From Marinobacter changyiensis (GTDB taxonomy: Bacteria > Pseudomonadota > Gammaproteobacteria > Pseudomonadales > Oleiphilaceae), in assembly GCF_009193265.1 (NCBI RefSeq), contig NZ_VZZZ01000005.1, forward strand, positions 431,586 through 495,585: a stretch of DNA of 64,000 nucleotides, given 5' to 3'. A program made the position numbers and the translations under genes. Shown here one piece after another: positions 8,994-17,530 of this stretch (positions are counted from its first letter, which is position 1; each line of letters starts with the position of its first letter). Below the pieces are notes generated by a model. It saw only the letters and a list, made by a program, of their open reading frames with translations, was not told the DNA's origin and did not search any database.

Positions 8994-11900
8994 TTACTCG
9001 GACGCTGCAATCAGGCTGGCGTTACCGCCGGCTGCAGTCGTATCAACGCAGAGGTGGCGCTCGATCACGAAGCGCTGATCCAGTCGGTGTTCAGTGATCA
9101 GAGGCACTATAACACCCTCGCGTTTTGACAGCGCCAGTCGGTATTCCTTCAGCAATGATGGCTCGGCACAGCTCACAACCGCGTCAAAGCCCTTGGCCAT
9201 CGTTAGTGCTTCTGGCTCAAGAAGTCCCTCAGCTCCGACAATCGGGAGCCCCGCTTTTGCAGCCGGCCCGACAACATCATCTGCTCCCGGTACAATCACC
9301 ACGACCTTGTTGCCTTGAGACAACGCCATAGCGGCCTGCTCCCGGGCTGATTCCCTGTCCGGGCCAAGGCACAGCACCACACCACGGGCGTGATTGGTCA
9401 GCCGGTTCAGTTCACCCGTCGGCCCGGGCATTTCCTCAGGATGCGCATCCAGCGGGGCCGGAACGTGGTTGAACGCCGGCTTCATGGCTTCCACCCGCTG
9501 CTTCGGCGTGAGGGTTTTGGCCTCAGCCAGTTTGGCAATCAGTCCCTCCAGTTTTTTGAGTTCAACCTTCTTGCATCCAGACTCCGGCGCGCGCTCCACG
9601 GTTTCCCCTCGCATGAAGCGGCGCACATACTGGGGGCCACCCGCCTTGGGACCGGTGCCGGAGAGCCCTTCGCCACCGAAAGGCTGGGAACCGACTATGG
9701 CGCCAATCTGGTTCCGGTTTACGTAAGTGTTGCCAACCCTGATCCGTGCTGAAATACGATCAACCCGGCTATCTACCCGGCTGTGGATACCAAAGGTCAG
9801 GCCATAGCCCTGGGCGTTGACATCATCAACCACCTTGTCGATATCCTTGGCAGCAAACGTGGCTACATGCAGTATCGGGCCGAAAATTTCTTCTTCCATT
9901 TCGTCGATGCCGCTGACGCTGATTACCGCTGGGGAGACAAACGTGCCCTGCTCGGGAACCGCCAGTTTCTTCAGCAAACGCCCTTTTTTCTCGAACCTGT
10001 CGCAGTGGTCGACTATTTTCTTGCGGGCGTTTTCATCGATCACCGGACCCACATCGGTGGAGAGTAACCAGGGATCACCAATGCCAAGCTCTTCCATTGC
10101 GCCGTAGAGCATTTCAAGCAGGCCGTCGGCAATGTCTTTCTGCACATACAACATACGCAACGCGGAACATCTCTGGCCGGCACTCTGGAACGAGGACGCC
10201 AGCACGTCACGCACCACCTGCTCGGGCAGTGCGGTGGAGTCGACAATCATGGCATTGAGGCCACCGGTTTCCGCAACCAGCGGTGCATCGGGCGCCAGGT
10301 TCTCTGCCATTGCCTCATTGATTTTCCGGGAAACCGGCGTTGAACCGGTAAAGCAAACCCCGGCGATACCCGGGTGCGACGTCAACGCGCTACCCACGGT
10401 CGCACCGGTGCCTGGCAATAGCTGAATGGCGGCCCTGGGGATGCCTGCCTCATGCATCAACTCGACCGCGCGATAGGCGATCAGCGAGGTTTGCTCCGCC
10501 GGCTTGGCAATGACCGCGTTGCCGGCTGCCAGATTCGCAAGTATCTGACCCGAAAAAATGGCCAGGGGAAAATTCCACGGGGAGATACAACACATCACTC
10601 CGCGGGCTTCGCCACTGTCTTTGTACCGCAGGCCTTCATTGGCATAATATTGCGAGAAGTCCACCGCTTCACGAATCTCCGCAACACCGTCCAGCAAGGA
10701 TTTGCCCGCTTCCCGGGTAGCCAGGGCAAATAGCTCGTAGGCGTGCTCCTCAAACAGATCGCCCACCTTACGGATGCACTCGGCTCGCTCTTCAGCAGGC
10801 ACCTGGGACCACGCCTTGAAACCTTCTTGCCCAGCGGCAACAGCTGCCTCGACGTCGTCCTCGGAGGCCTGGGTAACATGCCCCACCAGCTCGTCAGTAT
10901 TGGCCGGATTACGCACCACCTGAACTTCGGTGCCGGAAACTTCAGCGTCCATAATCGGCCCGCCCTTCCAGCGGTAATCGCGGAAGGCACCCCGTCCCTC
11001 TTCAATTTCTGCCACCGTTACCGGATCGGTAATATCCCAACCTTTCGAATTCCGGCGCTCTTTCCCGAACAGGTCATGAGGGTGGACAATCGCCTTGCTG
11101 GAGATGTTCTCGCCCATTTCTTGCACCGCGTCAATGGGATCCCTGGCAATCTCCTCCGGGGTGATGCGGGTATCTACAATCTGGTTAACAAAGGAGCTGT
11201 TGGCCCCGTTTTCCAGCAGGCGGCGAACCAGATAAGCCAGAAGATCGCGGTGAGGGCCGACCGGTGCGTAGATGCGACACGGAACCCCGCTTACCTTGAG
11301 AACCTCATTGTGCAGCGATTCGCCCATGCCATGCAGGCGCTGAAACTCGTAGTTGGTTACCCCTTTCGCTTTCGCCAGTTCAAGCACCGCGGATACGGAG
11401 TGGGCATTGTGGGTGGCGAACTGCGGATAAATCCGGTCCGTCATGTTCAACAATTGGGTGGCGCAGGACAGGAACGCCACATCACTGCAAGCCTTGCGCG
11501 TGAATACCGGAAAACCGTCCAGGCCCATCACCTGGGCGCGCTTGATCTCGGCGTCCCAATAGGCGCCTTTCACCAGCCGAACCATGATGCGGCGGTCGAG
11601 CTTTTCAGCCAGGCCGTACAGCCATTCCAGGGTATGGCCAGCCCTTTTACCAAACGCCTGCACAACCACGCCGAAACCGTCCCAGCCTTTCAGCTCCGGA
11701 TCCGACAGGATAGCTTCGATCACATCGAGCGAAAGATCGAGCCGGTCCTGCTCCTCGGCATCTATATTGAAGCCCATATTGGCGGCGGCGGCTTTCTTGA
11801 CCAGCTTCATCGCCCGAGGCACGAGCTCATTCATCACCCGCTCTTTGTTGCCGTATTCATAGCGCGCGAGCAATGCAGACAACTTCACCGAGATACCCGC

Positions 11901-12623
11901 GTTTTTGCGTACATCCCCTTTGCAGGTCTTGGCAATGCTGTCTATGGCGTTGGAGTAGGAGTCAAAATAGCGCTCGGCATCCTTATCCGTTCGCGCAGCC
12001 TCGCCCAGCATGTCGTAGGAGTAGGTGTAGCCTTTAGCCATATACTCTTTGGCTTCATCCTGGGCTTCGTCGATATTACGGCCAAGCACGAACTGGCGGC
12101 CCATCTCTTTCATCGCCTGGCCGGCCACGGTACGAACCACCGGTTCGCCAAAGCGTTTCAGGAGTCGCCGGAGCGTGTCGCCCAAGCTGTGCCGGTCAGA
12201 GTCCTTGAGCAGGTTGCTGGTCATCAATAACGCTACTGTGGCGGTATTGATCAGCGGAGATGAGGCCTTGCCGATGTGTGTCCCCCAGGCACCAGAAGTA
12301 ATTTTGTCTTCGATCAGGGCATGGATGGTGGTGTTGTCCGGTACGCGCAGCAACGCTTCGGCCAGACACATCAAAGCCACACCTTCTTTGGTAGTAAGGC
12401 CATATTCCGCCAGGAACTTTTCCATGATGGTGGACTTTGCACTTTTGCGGACATCCCGCACCAGCCCGGCCGCCCGAGCGGAAATAGCCTCCCGCTCGGT
12501 CTGGGATAGCTGAGCCCCGGCAATCATCTCGCGAATCACCGTGTATTCATCAGCCAGGTAGTGATCACGAATTGCCTGTCTGCTATCAACAAGTGCGGGA
12601 GTTACTGATTGCTCTGGTCGCAT
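8994..12623 (-). CDS. putA: Bifunctional proline dehydrogenase / P5C dehydrogenase PutA (type B)
   Basis: This 1209-residue protein oxidises proline to glutamate. The proline dehydrogenase barrel covers roughly residues 80-480, with KGAYWDAEIKRAQ and RLLENGANSSFVN supplying FAD and proline contacts. The aldehyde dehydrogenase domain covers about 530-1010 (VAETGGLNAMI with the general-base Glu; FQSAGQRCSALR with the catalytic Cys). A C-terminal ALDH-like tail ends GGNASLIAASE. There is no N-terminal ribbon-helix-helix domain, so unlike E. coli PutA it cannot repress its own gene. I start at MRPEQSVTPALV, preceded by GAGGG, not 25 codons upstream. The divergent Lrp-type gene probably regulates it. 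Confidence 0.95.
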   Translation of the reverse strand: MRPEQSVTPALVDSRQAIRDHYLADEYTVIREMIAGAQLSQTEREAISARAAGLVRDVRKSAKSTIMEKFLAEYGLTTKEGVALMCLAEALLRVPDNTTIHALIEDKITSGAWGTHIGKASSPLINTATVALLMTSNLLKDSDRHSLGDTLRRLLKRFGEPVVRTVAGQAMKEMGRQFVLGRNIDEAQDEAKEYMAKGYTYSYDMLGEAARTDKDAERYFDSYSNAIDSIAKTCKGDVRKNAGISVKLSALLARYEYGNKERVMNELVPRAMKLVKKAAAANMGFNIDAEEQDRLDLSLDVIEAILSDPELKGWDGFGVVVQAFGKRAGHTLEWLYGLAEKLDRRIMVRLVKGAYWDAEIKRAQVMGLDGFPVFTRKACSDVAFLSCATQLLNMTDRIYPQFATHNAHSVSAVLELAKAKGVTNYEFQRLHGMGESLHNEVLKVSGVPCRIYAPVGPHRDLLAYLVRRLLENGANSSFVNQIVDTRITPEEIARDPIDAVQEMGENISSKAIVHPHDLFGKERRNSKGWDITDPVTVAEIEEGRGAFRDYRWKGGPIMDAEVSGTEVQVVRNPANTDELVGHVTQASEDDVEAAVAAGQEGFKAWSQVPAEERAECIRKVGDLFEEHAYELFALATREAGKSLLDGVAEIREAVDFSQYYANEGLRYKDSGEARGVMCCISPWNFPLAIFSGQILANLAAGNAVIAKPAEQTSLIAYRAVELMHEAGIPRAAIQLLPGTGATVGSALTSHPGIAGVCFTGSTPVSRKINEAMAENLAPDAPLVAETGGLNAMIVDSTALPEQVVRDVLASSFQSAGQRCSALRMLYVQKDIADGLLEMLYGAMEELGIGDPWLLSTDVGPVIDENARKKIVDHCDRFEKKGRLLKKLAVPEQGTFVSPAVISVSGIDEMEEEIFGPILHVATFAAKDIDKVVDDVNAQGYGLTFGIHSRVDSRVDRISARIRVGNTYVNRNQIGAIVGSQPFGGEGLSGTGPKAGGPQYVRRFMRGETVERAPESGCKKVELKKLEGLIAKLAEAKTLTPKQRVEAMKPAFNHVPAPLDAHPEEMPGPTGELNRLTNHARGVVLCLGPDRESAREQAAMALSQGNKVVVIVPGADDVVGPAAKAGLPIVGAEGLLEPEALTMAKGFDAVVSCAEPSLLKEYRLALSKREGVIVPLITEHRLDQRFVIERHLCVDTTAAGGNASLIAASE

Positions 12624-13030
12624 AGCTGTACCCTCTAAGTTGTTTATCCCTGACATTTTACCGAGAATAAATAAGGCAATTCGGCCATTAAATCCCACTA
12701 AACCTTGCTTAACGTCTTTTTTTATTACCGTAAAATTGATTTTATCTAATAAAAATCCAAAAATAAGGCAAAAGACCTGATATCTTTAGCGTTGACCTGA
12801 ATTCAAGCGCCCGCAAAACTCTCAGCAGACCTTTCCAGCATAGTCTGTTTGTCACGGACTTGCAGAGCCCGGCGTCAGTTTCGGGCACCTGTCCCGTACC
12901 GGGACCCATGATAGAACACATGATTTGCAGGAAAATTTACGTTACGTATCCGCAGGGAGATCAGGCTTGCGGCGGCTGATGCCCGGCCTGTTTGGCAATC
13001 GATCTTTCTATTCAGTGAGGAAACCAACAT
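12624..13030. promoter_or_regulatory. putA/lrp divergent control region with two palindromes
   Basis: These 407 bp hold no gene. An AT-rich tract lies on the putA side and includes TAAAATTGATTTTA (12731-12744), a perfect 6-2-6 palindrome and a plausible Lrp-family operator. Nearer the regulator gene is GTCCCGTACCGGGAC (12891-12905), a perfect 6-3-6 palindrome of very different composition. Both promoters must lie here, but I cannot place -35/-10 boxes with confidence. Confidence 0.5.
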
Positions 13031-13483
13031 ATGATGGAACTGGACAGAATCGACCACTCCATTATTCGAGAACTTCAAGGCAACGCCCGAATTACCGTGA
13101 CGGAGCTTGCCTCCCGGGTGGGGCTATCCAAAACTCCGTGTCAGGTCCGCATGCGGCGACTTGAGGAGCAAGGTTTCATCACCGGCTACACGGCACAGGT
13201 CAACCAGACCAAGCTCGGGCAAAGCCATATTGCCTTTGCCCAGGTGACCCTGACCGACACCAGCAGCAACGCCCTGACCGCCTTTAATGCTGCTGTAAAG
13301 AAGGTCTTGGCGGTGGAACAGTGTCACATGATTGCCGGTAATTTTGACTACCTGCTGAAAGTCCGGACCCGGGACATGGCAGAGTACCGACAGGTGCTGG
13401 GCGAGCAGATTTCAGCACTGCCCCACGTTCTGCAGACCAGCACATTTGTGGTGATGGAGAGCGTCAGAGATGCACCGTTCTGA
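13031..13483 (+). CDS. Lrp/AsnC-family regulator, probable proline-responsive activator of putA
   Basis: A 150-residue Lrp/AsnC protein. The winged helix-turn-helix is residues 3-60 (ELDRIDHSIIRELQGNARIT, then VTELASRVGLSKTPCQVRMRRL), and a RAM effector-binding domain occupies about 70-145. SKTPC in the recognition helix is typical of the BkdR/PutR branch. Position divergent to putA, which lacks its own repressor domain, suggests it senses proline and controls putA; that is inferred from context. I use the first of two tandem ATGs because AGGA is better spaced to it. Confidence 0.88.
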   Translation: MMELDRIDHSIIRELQGNARITVTELASRVGLSKTPCQVRMRRLEEQGFITGYTAQVNQTKLGQSHIAFAQVTLTDTSSNALTAFNAAVKKVLAVEQCHMIAGNFDYLLKVRTRDMAEYRQVLGEQISALPHVLQTSTFVVMESVRDAPF

Positions 13484-13505
13484 GCGGGTGGCTGTTTTGC
13501 CTGTC

Positions 13506-13775
13506 CTATCCCGCAGTTGTCCCCACATCCTCAGCGCCAAACTTTTTATGGGTGCCATCACAGTAAGGCGCGTTGCCGGTGTGTTTGCAGCGACACAAGA
13601 ATGCATTGCCGCTCTCTTTTGCAGTGAACATTTTGGGTGTGATACCGGTTCCGGCGTGTGAACCATCACAAAAGGGCTGGTTATCCGATCGCCCACAGGC
13701 GCAAAAAGCGTATTTTTCACCTTCGGTGAGCTCTACTTTAATCGGCTTGTTATCCGCTACTATCGGGTCGCTCAT
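13506..13775 (-). CDS. Dual CDGSH iron-sulfur protein
   Basis: This 89-residue protein carries two CDGSH [2Fe-2S] modules. The first uses C25, C27, C36, H40 (CDGSH), the second C61, C63, C72, H76 (CDGTH). Each is the C-x-C...C-x2-x-H 3Cys:1His ligand set of mitoNEET-type proteins. There is no signal peptide or membrane anchor, so it is a small soluble cytoplasmic Fe-S or electron-transfer protein. Function is unknown. Its end converges on the Lrp-type gene, 22 bp away. Confidence 0.9.
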   Translation of the reverse strand: MSDPIVADNKPIKVELTEGEKYAFCACGRSDNQPFCDGSHAGTGITPKMFTAKESGNAFLCRCKHTGNAPYCDGTHKKFGAEDVGTTAG

Positions 13776-13942
13776 GGTTGATCTCTCATCTTGTTGGTTT
13801 ATGTAGCTGTTGCGCCTCAGGCGCTGCCTTCACCTTGTATGTTCGGTAGGACCGGCATTCTGGATGAGCCAATCACCAATCAAGAACATGTATTCTCAAT
13901 AAATTATGCTACATCCCACTTTTATGGCAAGTCGGTGACCTG

Positions 13943-14863
13943 ATGAACATTCGAACGCTGGAAACTTTTGTCTGGATAGCACGGCTGGGGAGTTTCAGAG
14001 CTGCAGCCAGCAGGGTTTATGCTTCGCAGCCCTCGGTTTCAGCGCGAATAGCCGGGCTGGAAGACCAGTTGGGGGTGGAGCTTTTTAATCGTAGCGGCAA
14101 AAAGATAGCACTGACGGCCAAGGGCCGGGAATTCCTTATCTACGCGGAGAAAATGCTGAGCCTGTACGGCGAGATGCTGCAGACCGTCGCCAAGCCGGCA
14201 TCAATACAGGGGACCATTCGCCTCGCGGTATCAGAAACCATCGCCCACACCTGGCTGCCTCAACTCATCGAGAGAGTCAGCGAAGCCTACCCAGCAATAA
14301 ACCTTGAGCTGGATGTCGACATCTCCATCAATCTGGCCGAAAAACTGAAGAATCATGAGATTGATATCGCTTTTCTCATGGGCAGCGTCAATCAGCCAGG
14401 CATCATCAACAGGGGTCTGTGCAGGTACTCACTGATCTGGGTCGCAAGCCCAAGACTCGGTATACCGGACAAACCCATGTCACTTGTCGAGCTGGCAACA
14501 TGGCCGATCGTCACCTATCCAAGAAAGAGTGAACCTTATGTGGCCATCCGCTCTCTGGTAGACCCGATGAATCACTCTACGCGGATCCACTCCAGTTCTT
14601 CGCTCTCCACTATTATCCGCATGACAGTTGATGGCCTTGGAGTAAGCGCCCTGCCCCGGGAAATTCTCCATCGGGAACTGGATTCCGGAGTGCTCCGTGA
14701 GTTCGACGTTGATGCAGCGGTGCCCGATCTGGTGTTCAGCGCAGCTTACCGGGCTGCCCCCGGCGGTGATGTGGTACACGCAATTGCCGAATTGGCCTTC
14801 ATCACTGTCGCTAACCGAATAGGTGCAATGCCTAAGTTATCGGGAACATTAAACAAACTTTAA
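13943..14863 (+). CDS. LysR-family transcriptional regulator of the downstream catabolic cluster
   Basis: This 306-residue LysR-type protein has an N-terminal winged helix-turn-helix (residues 1-60; RLGSFRAAASRVYASQPSVS is the HTH) and a two-lobed periplasmic-binding-like effector domain (about 90-295). It is co-directional with, and about 100 bp upstream of, the DUF1445-TRAP-amidase-oxoprolinase cluster. LysR regulators commonly activate adjacent operons in response to a pathway ligand, so it probably senses the imported substrate or an intermediate. Ligand unknown. Confidence 0.88.
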   Translation: MNIRTLETFVWIARLGSFRAAASRVYASQPSVSARIAGLEDQLGVELFNRSGKKIALTAKGREFLIYAEKMLSLYGEMLQTVAKPASIQGTIRLAVSETIAHTWLPQLIERVSEAYPAINLELDVDISINLAEKLKNHEIDIAFLMGSVNQPGIINRGLCRYSLIWVASPRLGIPDKPMSLVELATWPIVTYPRKSEPYVAIRSLVDPMNHSTRIHSSSSLSTIIRMTVDGLGVSALPREILHRELDSGVLREFDVDAAVPDLVFSAAYRAAPGGDVVHAIAELAFITVANRIGAMPKLSGTLNKL

Positions 14864-14888
14864 TGATCAGCTTTTTGGATTAGACCTG

Positions 14889-14909
14889 ATACTAAATTTC
14901 GAATTGTAT
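14889..14909. promoter_or_regulatory. Candidate LysR-type site upstream of the catabolic cluster
   Basis: ATAC (14889-14892) and GTAT (14906-14909) form a short dyad around an AT-rich core with TTCGAA at its centre, within the 99-bp gap before the DUF1445 gene. The spacing is wider than a classic ATAC-N7-GTAT LysR box, so this is tentative. Confidence 0.25.
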
Positions 14910-14962
14910 AAATCAGTCTTTCTGCCTTAAATGTAACAGTTCGTTCATTTTGAGGCAGCGTT

Positions 14963-15766
14963 ATGTCAACGACCAATCAGCTCAATGCGCAGTCGACACC
15001 GACCGCGGTCCGTCTGGCTGCCCGCCAGGGCTTGCTTACCGGGCCGACCTCGGGTCTGGCCAGCGGATACGTCCAGGTAAACCTGGTTGTTCTGCCGGAA
15101 TCCCAGGCCAGCGGATTTCTACGCTTCTGTCAGGCCAACCCCAAACCTTGCCCCGTACTCGCCGTCAGCGAGCCGGGGGCACGGCATTGTGAGGCCCTGG
15201 CATCCGAACTCGATATCGCCCGGGACCTACCTGCCTATCGTATCTACCTTGACGGCAAGGTGAGCGAAACCGTGCCAGACGTAGCAGAGATCTGGCGGGA
15301 TGATCTGGTCACCTTTGCCATTGGTTGTTCCTTCACGTTTGAACACGCCCTTATCCAGGCCGGCTTGCAAGTGCGGCACATAGACGAAGCCCGCAATGTG
15401 CCGATGTTCAACACCAAAGTACCCCTGACCGCGGCCGGTGGTTTTGGCGGCAACCTGGTGGTATCCATGCGCCCCTTTTCAGCCGCAGATGCCATCAAAG
15501 CGATACAGATAACCACTCGCTTCCCCCAGGTGCATGGGGCGCCGGTACATTTTGGCAACCCGGCCCTGATCGGCATTCCTGACATCACCTCTCCCGATTA
15601 TGGCGACGCTGTGTCTGTGAGAGAAACCGAAGTTCCGGTGTTCTGGGCCTGTGGCGTGACACCCCAGCAGGTCATTATTGATGCCGGTGTCGAGTTCGCT
15701 ATCACCCATAGCCCGGGTCATATGCTGGTTACGGACATCCCGGACAGCACGCTGGCGCTTTTCTGA
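14963..15766 (+). CDS. DUF1445 / D-glutamate cyclase family protein (UPF0317, putative hydro-lyase)
   Basis: This 267-residue soluble protein matches the DUF1445 (PF07286) family, with the signature DDLVTFAIGCSFTFEHAL and the segment GFGGNLVVSMRPF. These proteins are annotated as putative hydro-lyases. The related domain occurs in mammalian D-glutamate cyclase, which interconverts D-glutamate and 5-oxo-D-proline. That is telling here because the same cluster ends in 5-oxoprolinase PxpABC. It is the first gene after the LysR regulator and 39 bp before dctP. Family is firm, reaction inferred. Confidence 0.85.
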   Translation: MSTTNQLNAQSTPTAVRLAARQGLLTGPTSGLASGYVQVNLVVLPESQASGFLRFCQANPKPCPVLAVSEPGARHCEALASELDIARDLPAYRIYLDGKVSETVPDVAEIWRDDLVTFAIGCSFTFEHALIQAGLQVRHIDEARNVPMFNTKVPLTAAGGFGGNLVVSMRPFSAADAIKAIQITTRFPQVHGAPVHFGNPALIGIPDITSPDYGDAVSVRETEVPVFWACGVTPQQVIIDAGVEFAITHSPGHMLVTDIPDSTLALF

Positions 15767-15805
15767 GCAAAAACCAACCCTGAAACTGATAATGAGGAAA
15801 AAACC

Positions 15806-16870
15806 ATGACTATAAAAAAATGCCTCGTCTCCGCCACTGCAGCGGGTATGGTAATCGCAGGCTCCCAGGCAGTTGCACAAGACCTCGACAAGACCAGCAT
15901 CAACTATGTGGGCAGCTGGAGCAGTCTTTCCCTGTACAAGAACTTCGAACGCCCATTCTGGCAGGACCATATTCCGGAGGCCTCCGACGGTCAGATTTCA
16001 ACCGCAGTCACTACCTTTGACCAGATGGGGCTGGGCGGCGGTGAAGTATATCGTCTGATGGACCGGAACGTCATTGAAGTCGCCTCTACGGTCGCTGACT
16101 ATGCCGTTGAAGACGCGCCGGAGCTGGAAGGCCTGGACATGCCGATGATTGCCCCGGACGTAGAAACCGCACGCAAGGTGGCCGAGGCCTACCGTCCGGT
16201 GCTCGCCGACGCCTTTGCCGAACGCTTTGGTGATGCACAATTGCTGGCCATCGTGCCTTATCCCTCGCAAATGGTGTTCTGTAATACCGAAATCGGAGGC
16301 CTTTCAGACCTGAAAGGCAAGAAGGTGCGTGCCAGCGGCCGGACCACCGCTGAGTTCCTCCAGGCGATCGGAGCCGAGGGCATCACCCTGAACTTCAGCG
16401 AAGTACCGGGCGCCCTGCAACGTGGCGTTATTGATTGCGCCGTGACTGGCTCATTGTCTGGTTACAGTTCCGGCTGGAATGAGGTGTCCACCCACCTTTA
16501 TCCGCTACCCGTCGGGGGCTGGGACCACGTTGTCACTGCGATGAACGGCAAAAAGTGGAACTCGCTCTCCTCTGAAACCCAGGAGTGGCTGATGACCGAA
16601 ATCAAGGAGAACTATGAAGAACCTGTCTGGGAAGCTGCCGTTGCGGAAACCGAAGAAGGCATTGCCTGCCTGACCGGTGAGGGTGAATGCACCCGGGGTG
16701 AAGCTGGCGACATGATGTTGGTGGAAGCAACCGACAAAGACTTTTCAGAAGCCTCCCGACACCTGGAAGAAACGCTGCTCCCCAATTGGGCAAATCGGGT
16801 AGACCAGAAGTGGGTGGACCGCTGGAACGAAACCATCGGCTCCGTCACGGGCCTCAAAGCTGCCAAATAA
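15806..16870 (+). CDS. TRAP transporter substrate-binding protein (DctP type)
   Basis: This 354-residue periplasmic protein begins with a Sec signal peptide (MTIKKCLVSATAAGMVIAGS, cleavage near AVA-QD at 25). The DctP-fold core contains LKGKKVRASGRTTAEFLQAI and VPGALQRGVIDCAVTG, the conserved region that holds the arginine contacting a substrate carboxylate. It captures the substrate for the DctQM permease encoded next. Ligand unknown; context suggests a lactam, 5-oxoproline or N-acyl compound. A strong hairpin follows the gene. Confidence 0.9.
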   Translation: MTIKKCLVSATAAGMVIAGSQAVAQDLDKTSINYVGSWSSLSLYKNFERPFWQDHIPEASDGQISTAVTTFDQMGLGGGEVYRLMDRNVIEVASTVADYAVEDAPELEGLDMPMIAPDVETARKVAEAYRPVLADAFAERFGDAQLLAIVPYPSQMVFCNTEIGGLSDLKGKKVRASGRTTAEFLQAIGAEGITLNFSEVPGALQRGVIDCAVTGSLSGYSSGWNEVSTHLYPLPVGGWDHVVTAMNGKKWNSLSSETQEWLMTEIKENYEEPVWEAAVAETEEGIACLTGEGECTRGEAGDMMLVEATDKDFSEASRHLEETLLPNWANRVDQKWVDRWNETIGSVTGLKAAK

Positions 16871-16890
16871 GGCCCCTTTAACCGGTTAAT

Positions 16891-16921
16891 GGCGAACGGG
16901 CTGGATGCCAGTCCGTTCGCC
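16891..16921 (+). other. Intercistronic hairpin between dctP and dctQ
   Basis: GGCGAACGGGCTGG (16891-16904), loop ATG, then CCAGTCCGTTCGCC (16908-16921) pair over 14 positions with a single G-U wobble. The hairpin starts 21 bp after the dctP stop and ends two bases before the GGAG ribosome site of dctQ. It has no U-tract, so it more likely protects dctP mRNA or dampens dctQM translation than terminates. Confidence 0.7.
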
Positions 16922-16933
16922 CTGGAGAGTGAC

Positions 16934-17530
16934 ATGTTTAATCAGGTGAACTCGATTTTGGACCAAGTGCTGGATGTCGTCCAGGTTGGCTCGCTCTGGT
17001 TGGCCCGGGCTGGCGGCGTGCTGATCCTTCTGACCGTAATACTGGTTACCTTTGAGGTACTGTCCCGCCATTTCGTAGGGCGATCGGCTGTTCACGCCAC
17101 CGAAATTACCGGCTACATCATGGCAATCAGTGCAAGCTGGTCGTTCGCCTACACCCTGATGTGCAAAGCGCACATCCGCATTGATGCCCTATACCTGAAT
17201 TTCCCCCTGAAGGTCCGTGGCGTGCTCGACCTGTTGGCCCTTCTGGCCATGGCGCTGTTCTGCGTGCTGGTGGTCGGGGCGGTTTTCGACGTTGCAATGC
17301 ACTCCTATTCCGGCGGCTCAACTGCCAATACTCCATTAGGCACACCCTTGTGGATACCCCAGGTACTCTGGCTGCTTGGCCTGACGTGGTTCAGCGTTGC
17401 AGTTTGCCTGCTCTCCCTGCGGGTATTTTTCGGCGTACTGAGCGGGGATACCGAAGGTGTCCAGAAACGAGCCGGCAGCCCCACGCTGGATGAGCAAATA
17501 GACGAAAGCAACAAGGAAGCAGCACAATGA
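16934..17530 (+). CDS. TRAP transporter small permease (DctQ type)
   Basis: A 198-residue inner-membrane protein with four hydrophobic segments and the DctQ-type stretch VLSRHFVGRSAVHATEITGY between the first two. It pairs with the large DctM subunit to move substrate with Na+ or H+. I start at MFNQVNSIL, preceded by GGAG, not at the in-frame ATG 45 bases upstream, which lies inside the hairpin. It overlaps dctM by four bases (ATGA), indicating translational coupling. Confidence 0.9.
   Translation: MFNQVNSILDQVLDVVQVGSLWLARAGGVLILLTVILVTFEVLSRHFVGRSAVHATEITGYIMAISASWSFAYTLMCKAHIRIDALYLNFPLKVRGVLDLLALLAMALFCVLVVGAVFDVAMHSYSGGSTANTPLGTPLWIPQVLWLLGLTWFSVAVCLLSLRVFFGVLSGDTEGVQKRAGSPTLDEQIDESNKEAAQ

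Noticed and set aside
10743..12230. 495-codon plus-strand frame antisense to putA
   Set aside because: GC-rich genes leave the antisense frame open; no family features, and putA is clear.
14480..14779. Minus-strand frame inside the LysR gene
   Set aside because: Shadow of a clear LysR gene.
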